Shown here: one piece after another, positions 1 through 5,492 of the stretch
Layout of the letters: each line of letters begins with the position of its first letter
Position numbering within the stretch: the first letter of the stretch is position 1
DNA from: Candidatus Methanomethylophilaceae archaeon
GTDB lineage: Archaea; Thermoplasmatota; Thermoplasmata; Methanomassiliicoccales; Methanomethylophilaceae
Length of the DNA stretch: 5,492 bases
Direction of reading: 5' to 3'
Assembly: GCA_017455785.1 (NCBI GenBank)
Contig: JAFSYZ010000012.1
Span: 1 to 5,492, forward strand
Made by a program: the position numbers and the translations under genes
Notes under the pieces: model-generated
Database searches by the model: none
Told to the model about the DNA's origin: nothing
Seen by the model: the letters and a program-made list of their open reading frames with translations, nothing else

Positions 1-943
1 CCTGAACGTCGGCGCAATGGCCGACATCGTCATGTGGCCTATCGCCGCTGACGGAAAGGAGCACGACATCGCCGCCATGGACGACGGAGAGATCACAGTC
101 TCCATCATTAACGGTGCGGTAAGGAACTCCGAGAACGAGCAAATGGTCAAGCTGCTCAGGCAGAAGTCCAAGCTGGTCGTCGGATACGGTACCTGCGCCT
201 GCTTCGGTGGAACCCCCGCTCTCGCCAACCTCGTCGGTGACGGAAAGGAGATCTTGGATTACGTATACACCAAGACACCCACCTCAGCGGACTTCCAGGC
301 AACATACCACAAGGATGCACCCGTCATGCCCCAGACCTCATACCAGGCACCTGAGGGTGAGCTGACACTCCCCGTCTTCTACGACAGGGTCAAGTCGCTC
401 GATCAGGTCATCGATGTGGACTACTTCATCCCCGGATGCCCGCCCACACAGGAGTCCATCTCCAAACTGCTCGCAGCACTCGTCGACTTCGTCTACAACG
501 GTGTCGCACTCCCGCCCAAGGGAACGATGATCGGAGTAGAGGAGAAGACCATGTGCGAGGAATGCACTAGGCGTAAGGAGAACAGGAGGATCGAGAAGAT
601 CTGCGAGCCTCACGAGGTCGACGTCGACCCCGAGCTCTGCCTGATGGACCAGGGAATCCTCTGTCTCGGAGCAGCAACAGTCGCCGGATGCGGTGCAAAG
701 TGTACAGCAGTCGGTCAGCCCTGCCGTGGATGCTACGGACCTACCAAGGCCGTACAGGAGCAGGGAGCATCCATCTTCACAGCGGTCGCATCACTGTTCC
801 CTGTGCTGGAGGATGACCCCATCTGCGGTGAGGACAAGATCATAGACATCATGTCAGGCATCAAGGACCCGCTCGGTTACTTCTACGCCTACTCCATGTC
901 TAAGGCATTGATTAAATCGAAAGTCAAAGAAGGAGGTCAGTAA
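1..943 (+). CDS. mvhG: F420-non-reducing [NiFe] hydrogenase small subunit MvhG (5' partial)
   Basis: This is the electron-transfer subunit of the cytoplasmic Mvh hydrogenase. It carries electrons from the NiFe site in MvhA through three iron-sulfur clusters towards MvhD and heterodisulfide reductase. The frame is open from the window edge (codons from base 2 read LNVGA before the ATG at 17), and family alignment from memory puts that ATG inside the protein. Roughly 25-30 N-terminal residues, including the first CxxC of the proximal cluster, lie outside the window. Counting the codon at 17 as residue 1, proximal ligands are C60 (GYGTC) and C141 (PGCPP). Medial and distal cluster ligands should come from C180, C183, C208, C216, C225, C229, C236 and C239, in the diagnostic run LCLMDQGILCLG...PCRGCYGP. 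C196 appears to be extra compared with the Methanothermobacter protein. The stop TAA touches the mvhA start, so the two are cotranscribed. The family call is firm. Mvh rather than another group 3 enzyme is supported by the partner MvhA. Confidence 0.93.
   Translation, partial: LNVGAMADIVMWPIAADGKEHDIAAMDDGEITVSIINGAVRNSENEQMVKLLRQKSKLVVGYGTCACFGGTPALANLVGDGKEILDYVYTKTPTSADFQATYHKDAPVMPQTSYQAPEGELTLPVFYDRVKSLDQVIDVDYFIPGCPPTQESISKLLAALVDFVYNGVALPPKGTMIGVEEKTMCEECTRRKENRRIEKICEPHEVDVDPELCLMDQGILCLGAATVAGCGAKCTAVGQPCRGCYGPTKAVQEQGASIFTAVASLFPVLEDDPICGEDKIIDIMSGIKDPLGYFYAYSMSKALIKSKVKEGGQ
931..937 (+). promoter_or_regulatory. Strong Shine-Dalgarno site for mvhA
   Basis: AGGAGGT lies six bases before the mvhA ATG at 944, inside the last codons of mvhG. 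It is a near-ideal match to the 3' end of 16S rRNA, and the mvhG stop falls between it and the start. This arrangement fits tightly coupled, high-level translation of the two subunits in equal amounts. Confidence 0.85.
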
Positions 944-2476
944 ATGGCCGGACCTATCATTTGGGAAGAAACAAAGAAAGTCGACAAGAAGAGGATCCTC
1001 ATCGATCCCATCACACGTCTTGAGGGACACGGAAAGATCGAGATCTTCCTGGACGACAGCGGAAACGTCGAGAACGCTTACTGGCAGGTTCCTGAGGTAA
1101 GGGGATTCGAGAGATTCTGTATCGGAAGGAAGGTCACCGAGCTCAACCAGATTACCGCAAGGCTTTGCGGTGTTTGCCCTGGAGCACACCACCTGGCATC
1201 CACGAAGGCTATCGACGGATGTTACAACACCAAGCCTACCGACACAGCGTTCCGCCTGAGGGACCTGTTCTACAACGCACACTTCGTCCACAGCCACATC
1301 GCGCACTTCTACGCATTGGCATCACCCGACTTCGTCCTCGGTCCTGCATCACCTGCAGCGAACAGGAACGTCCTCGGTGTCGTCGGCGCAGTAGGACTCG
1401 AGCTCGGAGGAGCTGTCCTCAGGGCAAGGTCCAAGGCCCAGAGGATCCAGGCCATCATCGGTGGTAAGGCAACACACCCCGTCATGGGTGTCCCCGGTGG
1501 AGTGACCACAGCGATCACGAAGGAACAGCAGAACGAGATCATCAGCTACGCCCAGGACCTCGTCGAGTTCGCAAAGACCTCGATGAAGGTGTTCAAGGAC
1601 GTCGTCCTCGGAAACGAGGAGTACGTGAAGATCATCGCGAACCCCGACCTGTACTACCAGGAGTCATACTACATGGGCCTGGTCGGAAAGGACAACGCCC
1701 TTGAGTTCCACGACGGACCTGTCAGGGTCGTCGACCAGAAGGGTAAGGAGTTCGACAGATACGATCCGTTCGACTACCTCGACCACATCTCCGAGGCCGT
1801 CGAGCCCTGGTCCTACGAGAAGTTCCCCTACCTGAAGAAGATCGGATACAAGGGAATGGTCTCTGGTCCCGACAGCGGTCTGTACCGTGCAACACCCCTG
1901 TCCAGGCTGAACGTCTGCGACAAGATCAGCACACCGATCGCACAGGAGGAGCTGGAAGCGTACCGCGGATTCTTCAAGGATGCCGGAGTGCCCTGCGAGA
2001 ACGGCAAGCCGATCGTGCACTTCACACTGGCAACACACTGGGCAAGGATCATCGAGATGATCTACGCCGCAGAGCGCTGTCTCGAGAACGCACAGAACCC
2101 CGACCTCACCAACAGCGATGTCAAACAGACCGACATCTCACCCGGAGGCCGTGGAGTCGGATGTGTCGAGGCTCCCAGAGGAACACTCACACACGACTAC
2201 ACCTGTGACGAGAACGGAATCGTTACCGCATGCAACCTGGTCGTCGGAACCACCAACAACAACGGACCCATCAACGTGGACGTCGCAAGAGTCGCCAAGG
2301 CACTCATCAAGAACTACGATGTCTCACCCGGTCTGCTGAACATGGTCGAGATGGCATTCAGGGCATACGACCCGTGCAACTCCTGTGCAACACACAGCCT
2401 GCCCGGACAGATGCCTCTGACAGCAGTGATCAGGAACCACGACGGTACTGTCTACGACACGATCACACGCGACTAA
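944..2476 (+). CDS. mvhA: F420-non-reducing [NiFe] hydrogenase large subunit MvhA
   Basis: This catalytic subunit splits H2 at a Ni-Fe(CN)2CO centre. In methanogens without cytochromes it feeds HdrABC, which couples ferredoxin reduction to CoM-S-S-CoB reduction. The 510-residue protein has the expected landmarks in order. DPITRLEGHG at 21-30 is the N-terminal signature. The L1 nickel motif RLCGVCPGAH is at 73-82, with ligands C75 and C78. The conserved GCVEAPRGTL stretch is at 406-415. The C-terminal DPCNSCATH is at 476-484, with ligands C478 and C481. C478 is encoded by TGC, so this is a cysteine and not a selenocysteine enzyme. Twenty-six residues follow H484. In this superfamily a hydrogenase-specific protease usually removes such a tail after metal insertion, so cleavage after H484 is expected but not proven here. 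The protein is somewhat longer than the roughly 470-residue Methanothermobacter MvhA. The frame is intact. The gene abuts mvhG, ends its operon at the following hairpin, and uses mostly GAC and AAG for Asp and Lys, as highly expressed genes do. Confidence 0.96.
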   Translation: MAGPIIWEETKKVDKKRILIDPITRLEGHGKIEIFLDDSGNVENAYWQVPEVRGFERFCIGRKVTELNQITARLCGVCPGAHHLASTKAIDGCYNTKPTDTAFRLRDLFYNAHFVHSHIAHFYALASPDFVLGPASPAANRNVLGVVGAVGLELGGAVLRARSKAQRIQAIIGGKATHPVMGVPGGVTTAITKEQQNEIISYAQDLVEFAKTSMKVFKDVVLGNEEYVKIIANPDLYYQESYYMGLVGKDNALEFHDGPVRVVDQKGKEFDRYDPFDYLDHISEAVEPWSYEKFPYLKKIGYKGMVSGPDSGLYRATPLSRLNVCDKISTPIAQEELEAYRGFFKDAGVPCENGKPIVHFTLATHWARIIEMIYAAERCLENAQNPDLTNSDVKQTDISPGGRGVGCVEAPRGTLTHDYTCDENGIVTACNLVVGTTNNNGPINVDVARVAKALIKNYDVSPGLLNMVEMAFRAYDPCNSCATHSLPGQMPLTAVIRNHDGTVYDTITRD

Positions 2477-2484
2477 ACGAATTG

Positions 2485-2517
2485 AAAAGGGGGCGAAAGC
2501 CCCCAATTTTAATTTTT
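2485..2517. terminator. Hairpin terminator between convergent genes, probably bidirectional
   Basis: A perfect 6-bp stem (GGGGGC at 2489-2494, GCCCCC at 2499-2504) encloses a GAAA tetraloop. On the plus strand it is followed by a T-rich run (AATTTTAATTTTT), starting 12 bases after the mvhA stop. On the minus strand the same stem is followed by CTTTTCAATT, after the GTPase stop at 2525. The AAAA at 2485-2488 can also pair with TTTT at 2507-2510 across a small bulge. Archaeal termination depends mainly on U tracts, so the plus-strand direction is better supported than the minus. Confidence 0.8.
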
Positions 2518-2524
2518 GAGATTT

Positions 2525-3607
2525 TCACCCGTCTATCATCCTGTAGGTAGGATTGGGTTTTCCGGGAGAGAAACAGTCATCGAAGATCATTTTGCAATCC
2601 TTCACTCCTTTGGAGGTCAACACGTTCTTCACCGTCTCCCTTATGGCATCCTTGAGCCTGTCGGGTTCGGATGCGATACGTGCGTTGAAGTTCAGCTGTA
2701 CCTTGCCTGAGAGTTCCCTTGTCCCGTATACGCCGCCTATAGATACTTCGCTTCCGATCAAGGACACCTTGACGTGTCCGTCATCGCTCGTGAATGCGAC
2801 CTTCGCATGCGCAACATCGGATGGGGAGTACTTCGTACCGAGATCCTCCAGCAATGCTGCGGCCAGGTCGTAAGCGTCATATCCGTCGGCAGTGAACTCG
2901 AAGATACCGTTGTACCATCCCAGCTCCGCCTCGGCATCGGCGTATCTGACGTAATCAACATACACCGGTTTCTTCTTCGATTCCTCATCGCTGTTGATTA
3001 TGTCAACGATCTCATCGAATCCCTCTCCGGTTATCGCGGAATACGTTATGACCTTGGCATCGGGATTGATCTCCTTGAGATCATTCAGAAAGATCTCCAC
3101 ATCCTTCGGACCGAGTATGTCGGTCTTCGTGAGCACTACGTATTCCGCCTCCGCGACCTGATGGTGTCTCAGATATCCTCCGAGGTTGACGGAATCCAAT
3201 GCCCTGTCGAACATCCTTGCACCGTCGACCAGTACGATGAGCGGTGCCGTGGAATACTTCTCCTTATGGAATGAACGGAGCGGTGTCATTATCGTCGCCA
3301 TAAGATCCGTACAGCTGCCTACAGGTTCGGCGAAGATGTAGTCCGCTGTGCATTCGCCTGAGAGCCTCTCCACGTTCTCGAAGAACTTGGGGAAGTTGCA
3401 GCAGAAACAGCTTCCTGTGACCTCTCCGACATCGATACCGCGTACCTTCACGAACTCGGTGTCGATCAGATACTTCCCTTGATCGTTGGTGATCACACCT
3501 ATGCTCTTCTTCTCCTCGATGTATCTCTGTGCAAGCTTGTTGATGAGGGTGGTCTTCCCGGAACCGAGAAAGCCTCCGATCAGGACCAAACGTGTACGTT
3601 TTGCCAT
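2525..3607 (-). CDS. CobW/P47K-family (COG0523) GTPase, putative metallochaperone
   Basis: This is a G3E-type P-loop GTPase of the family that includes CobW, nitrile hydratase activators and zinc chaperones; members generally use GTP to deliver or insert a metal. Numbered from the chosen start, the 360-residue protein has the Walker A GGFLGSGKT at 11-19. The family's cysteine motif GSCFCC is at 65-70 (C67, C69, C70), AEPVGSC is at 93-99, and the guanine-specificity motif TKTD is at 160-163. The G domain covers about residues 5-205. The C-terminal part (about 215-360) does not resemble a standard CobW C-terminal domain to me. It ends with C338, C345 and a PGKPNPTYR-like tail, which recalls P47K proteins found near corrinoid methyltransferases (from memory). 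The start at 3607 is chosen because a TATA box lies 26 bases upstream and a GTGAT element seven bases upstream. An ATG at 3631 would add eight residues but overlaps the TATA box. It converges on mvhA and is transcribed alone. The metal and the client protein are unknown; nickel or cobalt are guesses. Confidence 0.88.
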   Translation of the reverse strand: MAKRTRLVLIGGFLGSGKTTLINKLAQRYIEEKKSIGVITNDQGKYLIDTEFVKVRGIDVGEVTGSCFCCNFPKFFENVERLSGECTADYIFAEPVGSCTDLMATIMTPLRSFHKEKYSTAPLIVLVDGARMFDRALDSVNLGGYLRHHQVAEAEYVVLTKTDILGPKDVEIFLNDLKEINPDAKVITYSAITGEGFDEIVDIINSDEESKKKPVYVDYVRYADAEAELGWYNGIFEFTADGYDAYDLAAALLEDLGTKYSPSDVAHAKVAFTSDDGHVKVSLIGSEVSIGGVYGTRELSGKVQLNFNARIASEPDRLKDAIRETVKNVLTSKGVKDCKMIFDDCFSPGKPNPTYRMIDG

Positions 3608-3629
3608 GATACTAATCACGAATTCATGC

Positions 3630-3637
3630 ATATTTAA
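3630..3637 (-). promoter_or_regulatory. Archaeal TATA box for the CobW-like GTPase
   Basis: On the minus strand the sequence CCATTAAATATG contains TTAAATAT, centred about 26-27 bases before the ATG at 3607. That is the standard distance from TATA box to transcription start in archaea, so the mRNA is probably leaderless or nearly so. A TATA box here means the ATG at 3631 would not lie on the transcript. I see no convincing purine-rich BRE upstream. Confidence 0.65.
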
Positions 3638-3660
3638 TGGAATTGAAGCAACATACTCCG

Positions 3661-3684
3661 TCCATTCGTCATAGGTCGAATGGA
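3661..3684. repeat. Perfect inverted repeat, candidate operator
   Basis: TCCATTCG (3661-3668) and CGAATGGA (3677-3684) are exact reverse complements separated by eight bases. The centre-to-centre spacing of 16 bases fits a dimeric regulator touching successive grooves. The repeat begins 24 bases upstream of the GTPase TATA box, where an activator or repressor could act. As an alternative it could form an RNA hairpin in a read-through transcript from the upstream phosphoesterase, but a T6 tract comes before it in that direction and no T tract follows it. Confidence 0.5.
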
Positions 3685-3716
3685 TACAGTAACAAGGTCA
3701 TGTCCCTAAGATAAGG

Positions 3717-3722
3717 AAAAAA
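3717..3722 (-). terminator. T6 tract, candidate terminator of the nnr-phosphoesterase operon
   Basis: Reading the minus strand, six bases after the phosphoesterase stop codon comes TTTTTT followed by CCTTATCTTAGGG. No stable stem precedes it. Oligo-T runs alone can stop archaeal RNA polymerase, and a separate promoter for the next gene lies about 80 bases downstream, so ending the transcript here makes sense. The short tract makes this tentative. Confidence 0.45.
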
Positions 3723-3728
3723 CATCTC

Positions 3729-4508
3729 TCATCTTCTTCTCGGACCACGTTTCAGATTCCTGAGCTCATACCTGTCGTTGACCATTATGTCCGATCTCTT
3801 ACCAAGGTCGATACCGTCAAGAAGATACATGTGAGCGTTGTCGAGATCAAGATAATCGTTGTTCATCAGAGGCCCTAGGAACGTTCCGTTGACGACGTTC
3901 ATCGGTGAACCTCCGAGCATCCTGTTGAATGCGGGGATCACGATGAAAGATTCAGGGAATTCCTGATATCTGTCACAACCCGATCTGAACTTACCTCTCA
4001 TCCAGCATGGTTCGGTGGTCTGTTTCCCCACACCATCCCTGAACATGACCGCAGGATGTTCATGAGCCATGATGAGCGTCTTGCACTTCATAGTGGATTC
4101 GGATGGCCATGTGTGACCGTGTATGTATCCCACACCATCGATGACCATCCCTGTGGACGGCCTTACTCTTATTCCTTCCGGAAGAAATTCTTCAATGTTC
4201 GTGTCGTGATTGCCTCTGACAAGGTCGATGTTATCGAACCTTTCCTTCAATCTTTCGAAGAAGTTCGGTATCTCCCTGAACTCCTGTTTCGATGAACCTG
4301 GAACGGCATCCTTCACATCGCCAAGAACGATCAGATGATCGCAACCTTCGGAATTCTCCAGGATGCAATCGTACATATCCTCGGTTCTCGAAGCGATATG
4401 GAATCCCTTCTTCATCAGATGCGTTTCCACACCTATGTGGAGATCGGATATGACGAAAGAATCGTTGACCCTTAACGCAGGGATTCCGTAGATGGGCTGT
4501 ATGTCCAT
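3729..4508 (-). CDS. Calcineurin-like metallophosphoesterase (COG1407 type, ICC-like)
   Basis: This 259-residue cytoplasmic protein is predicted to hydrolyse phosphoester bonds with a two-metal centre. The motifs of the superfamily are present and in order: SDLHIG (D22, H24), LGDVKD (D64), RGNHD (N100, H101, D102), HGH (H130, H132) and AHEHP (H149, H151). The ligands needed for two metals therefore appear intact. It most resembles the archaeal/bacterial COG1407 group, whose substrate is not established and whose members are sometimes encoded beside Lhr-type helicases; no helicase is visible here. The C-terminal end is basic (KRGPRRR), which could help bind nucleic acid, but that is a guess. 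The ATG at 4508 has GTGAT three bases upstream (4512-4516), overlapping the stop of nnr. Only four bases separate the two genes, so they are probably cotranscribed and translationally coupled. There is no signal peptide or membrane segment. The superfamily call is secure; the biological role is not known. Confidence 0.87.
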   Translation of the reverse strand: MDIQPIYGIPALRVNDSFVISDLHIGVETHLMKKGFHIASRTEDMYDCILENSEGCDHLIVLGDVKDAVPGSSKQEFREIPNFFERLKERFDNIDLVRGNHDTNIEEFLPEGIRVRPSTGMVIDGVGYIHGHTWPSESTMKCKTLIMAHEHPAVMFRDGVGKQTTEPCWMRGKFRSGCDRYQEFPESFIVIPAFNRMLGGSPMNVVNGTFLGPLMNNDYLDLDNAHMYLLDGIDLGKRSDIMVNDRYELRNLKRGPRRR

Positions 4509-4511
4509 GTT

Positions 4512-4516
4512 ATCAC
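4512..4516 (-). promoter_or_regulatory. GTGAT Shine-Dalgarno element overlapping the nnr stop codon
   Basis: On the minus strand GTGAT sits three bases before the phosphoesterase ATG and contains the TGA stop of nnr. GTGAT is the 3' half of the full archaeal Shine-Dalgarno sequence GGAGGTGAT, and its spacing fits that register. It supports the start at 4508 and coupling between the genes. A second in-frame stop, TAA, follows the TGA directly. Confidence 0.55.
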
Positions 4517-5492
4517 AGTTCGGAACGGAGCACCCTTCCGATATTGTCTATCATATCCGTTGGTAGCATACCATAGGAGAATTCATCGAACGACAGTTCT
4601 CCTGCTCTGCCGCAGACGTAAGCTCCCAGACAACCGGCGTCGAAGGCATCCATGCCCTTTGAAAGCAATCCTGCTATAGTGCCTGCCAGTACGTCCCCTG
4701 TGCCGCCTATGGTCATCCCGGAAGTGCCTGTGACGTTCCTACGGGTTCTTGTTCCATCGGTGATGATGTCCTCCTTACCTTTGAGGACGATGACCGCATC
4801 TAGGTCTTTGGCAGCATCAGCGGGATCCTTCTTGGAGGACAGTCTTTTGAATTCGGAGTGATGCGGTGTGTAGATCACAGGTGTATCCTTCACGATACCG
4901 CTGTCCGCCATCGCTGTGATCGCATCGGCATCTATCACCACGGGTTTCTTACACTTCTTCACGAACTTCCTCACTGCCGCGATCGTTCTCTCATCCCTTC
5001 CGAGACCTGGTCCGATGAGAACAGCATCAGCATCTTTTGCTAATTCAGATAATTGATTCAGATGTTCTTCAGTCAGCACATCTCCTGACAGCTTGTGCAT
5101 GATGAATGTTGGAGATACATTGCAGATCCCCTGGAAGGATTGTTCGGGTGTCGCTATGTGAACCAGATCCGTACCTACTCTTAGTGCAGCAAGCGAGGAC
5201 ATCGCTGGTGCTCCTATGTACGGGCCTCCGCCTATGACCAGAAGCCTTCCGTTCTGTCCCTTGTGCGAATCATCCTTAGGGACAGGATATCTCTTCATGT
5301 CGCCCTTTCCGATGATGTCGTAGGCTTTCTGCGGCATACCTATGTCCATGACGAATATGGTACCGCTGTTGTCAGTGTCCATGCCTTCCTTTATGTCATG
5401 GACCGTGACCGTTACGTCAGGACTGATCGCTTGATCTGTACCGAATCCAGAAGGGATGTCGCAGGACACCACAATTCCATCGAACTCATTGA
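4513..5492 (-). CDS. nnr: Bifunctional NAD(P)H-hydrate repair enzyme Nnr (epimerase/dehydratase), 5' partial
   Basis: Nnr repairs damaged NADHX and NADPHX. The YjeF_N domain epimerises the R and S forms, and the YjeF_C domain (ribokinase fold) removes water from the S form, with ADP as cofactor in most microbes. The frame stays open to the window edge, so the GTG at 5472 is internal. Numbering from that codon, the end of YjeF_N is recognisable by VSCDIPSG at 2-9 and DIGMP at 43-47. YjeF_C then shows HKGQNG at 70-75, LIGPGLG at 152-158, VIDADA at 179-184, YTPHHSEF at 201-208, NVTGTSGM at 246-253 and the catalytic-loop GGTGD at 256-260. About 150 N-terminal residues, most of the epimerase domain, lie outside the window. 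All motifs I can see are intact, so both activities are likely. Codon use is more relaxed than in mvh (GAT and GCT are common), as expected for a low-expression housekeeping gene. It ends in tandem stops TGA TAA and is followed at once by the phosphoesterase. Confidence 0.92.
   Translation of the reverse strand, partial: NEFDGIVVSCDIPSGFGTDQAISPDVTVTVHDIKEGMDTDNSGTIFVMDIGMPQKAYDIIGKGDMKRYPVPKDDSHKGQNGRLLVIGGGPYIGAPAMSSLAALRVGTDLVHIATPEQSFQGICNVSPTFIMHKLSGDVLTEEHLNQLSELAKDADAVLIGPGLGRDERTIAAVRKFVKKCKKPVVIDADAITAMADSGIVKDTPVIYTPHHSEFKRLSSKKDPADAAKDLDAVIVLKGKEDIITDGTRTRRNVTGTSGMTIGGTGDVLAGTIAGLLSKGMDAFDAGCLGAYVCGRAGELSFDEFSYGMLPTDMIDNIGRVLRSEL

Noticed and set aside
17..943. Treating the ATG at 17 as the mvhG start
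   Set aside because: The frame is open to the window edge, and the family's N-terminal CxxC must lie upstream, so this methionine is internal.
854..1306. 150-codon open frame on the minus strand across mvhG/mvhA
   Set aside because: It is antisense to two conserved genes, has no recognisable motif, and is explained by their biased codon use.
1664..2038. Minus-strand open frame inside mvhA
   Set aside because: It is a shadow of the conserved hydrogenase coding sequence.
2372..2398. Selenocysteine or pyrrolysine in the hydrogenase
   Set aside because: Both nickel cysteines of the C-terminal motif are TGC or TGT codons, no in-frame TGA or TAG occurs, and the three visible gene stops plus nnr are TAA or TGA.
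2774..3274. 166-codon open frame on the plus strand inside the GTPase gene
   Set aside because: It is antisense to a gene with clear GTPase motifs and shows no family features or promoter.
3608..3631. Eight-residue N-terminal extension of the GTPase
   Set aside because: It overlaps the likely TATA box, and the family normally begins only a few residues before Walker A.
3617..3644. Imperfect palindrome flanking the TATA box (AATTCCAT and ATGAATT)
   Set aside because: The arms match only with a bulge in AT-rich sequence, so chance is a sufficient explanation.
1..5492. CRISPR array, tRNA or rRNA gene, insertion sequence or other mobile element
   Set aside because: I saw no spaced direct repeats, cloverleaf sequence, transposase motif or terminal inverted repeats; nearly all bases lie in ordinary conserved genes.

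Overview
This window looks like a chromosomal piece of a methanogenic archaeon. The plus strand carries the small and large subunits of an Mvh-type (group 3c) [NiFe] hydrogenase. This enzyme passes electrons from H2 to heterodisulfide reductase in methanogens without cytochromes. The minus-strand genes also look archaeal: a COG1407-type phosphoesterase, a bifunctional NAD(P)HX repair enzyme, a TATA box at leaderless spacing, and GTGAT Shine-Dalgarno fragments. The moderate GC content and protein style suggest a member of the Methanomassiliicoccales (Thermoplasmatota). That placement is my inference from family resemblance, not a database result.

Layout: (1) 1-943 plus, mvhG, cut at its 5' end by the window edge, so the first proximal-cluster cysteines are missing. 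(2) 944-2476 plus, mvhA, complete and starting right after the mvhG stop with a strong ribosome binding site. (3) About 2485-2517, a GC hairpin with T-rich flanks between two convergent genes, probably ending transcription from both sides. (4) 2525-3607 minus, a CobW/P47K (COG0523) GTPase with a GxCxCC metal site; a TATA box 26 bases upstream points to the second methionine as the true start. (5) 3608-3728, an intergenic gap holding that promoter, a perfect 8-bp inverted repeat and a T6 tract after the next gene. (6) 3729-4508 minus, a calcineurin-like phosphoesterase. (7) 4513-5492 minus, the C-terminal two thirds of nnr, cut at its 5' end by the window edge, four bases upstream of the phosphoesterase start and probably in one operon with it.

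How they fit together: MvhG and MvhA form the H2-splitting module; MvhD, probably encoded just upstream of the window, would link it to HdrABC for flavin-based electron bifurcation. The GTPase belongs to a metal-chaperone family and converges on the nickel hydrogenase, but it has its own promoter. A shared role in nickel or cobalt (corrinoid) metabolism is only a hypothesis. The nnr-phosphoesterase pair looks like housekeeping (nucleotide repair plus a phosphoesterase of unknown substrate).

I found no mobile element, CRISPR array, RNA gene or clearly new system. The most useful second-look items are the inverted repeat upstream of the GTPase promoter, the GTPase's real start, and its possible metal role.
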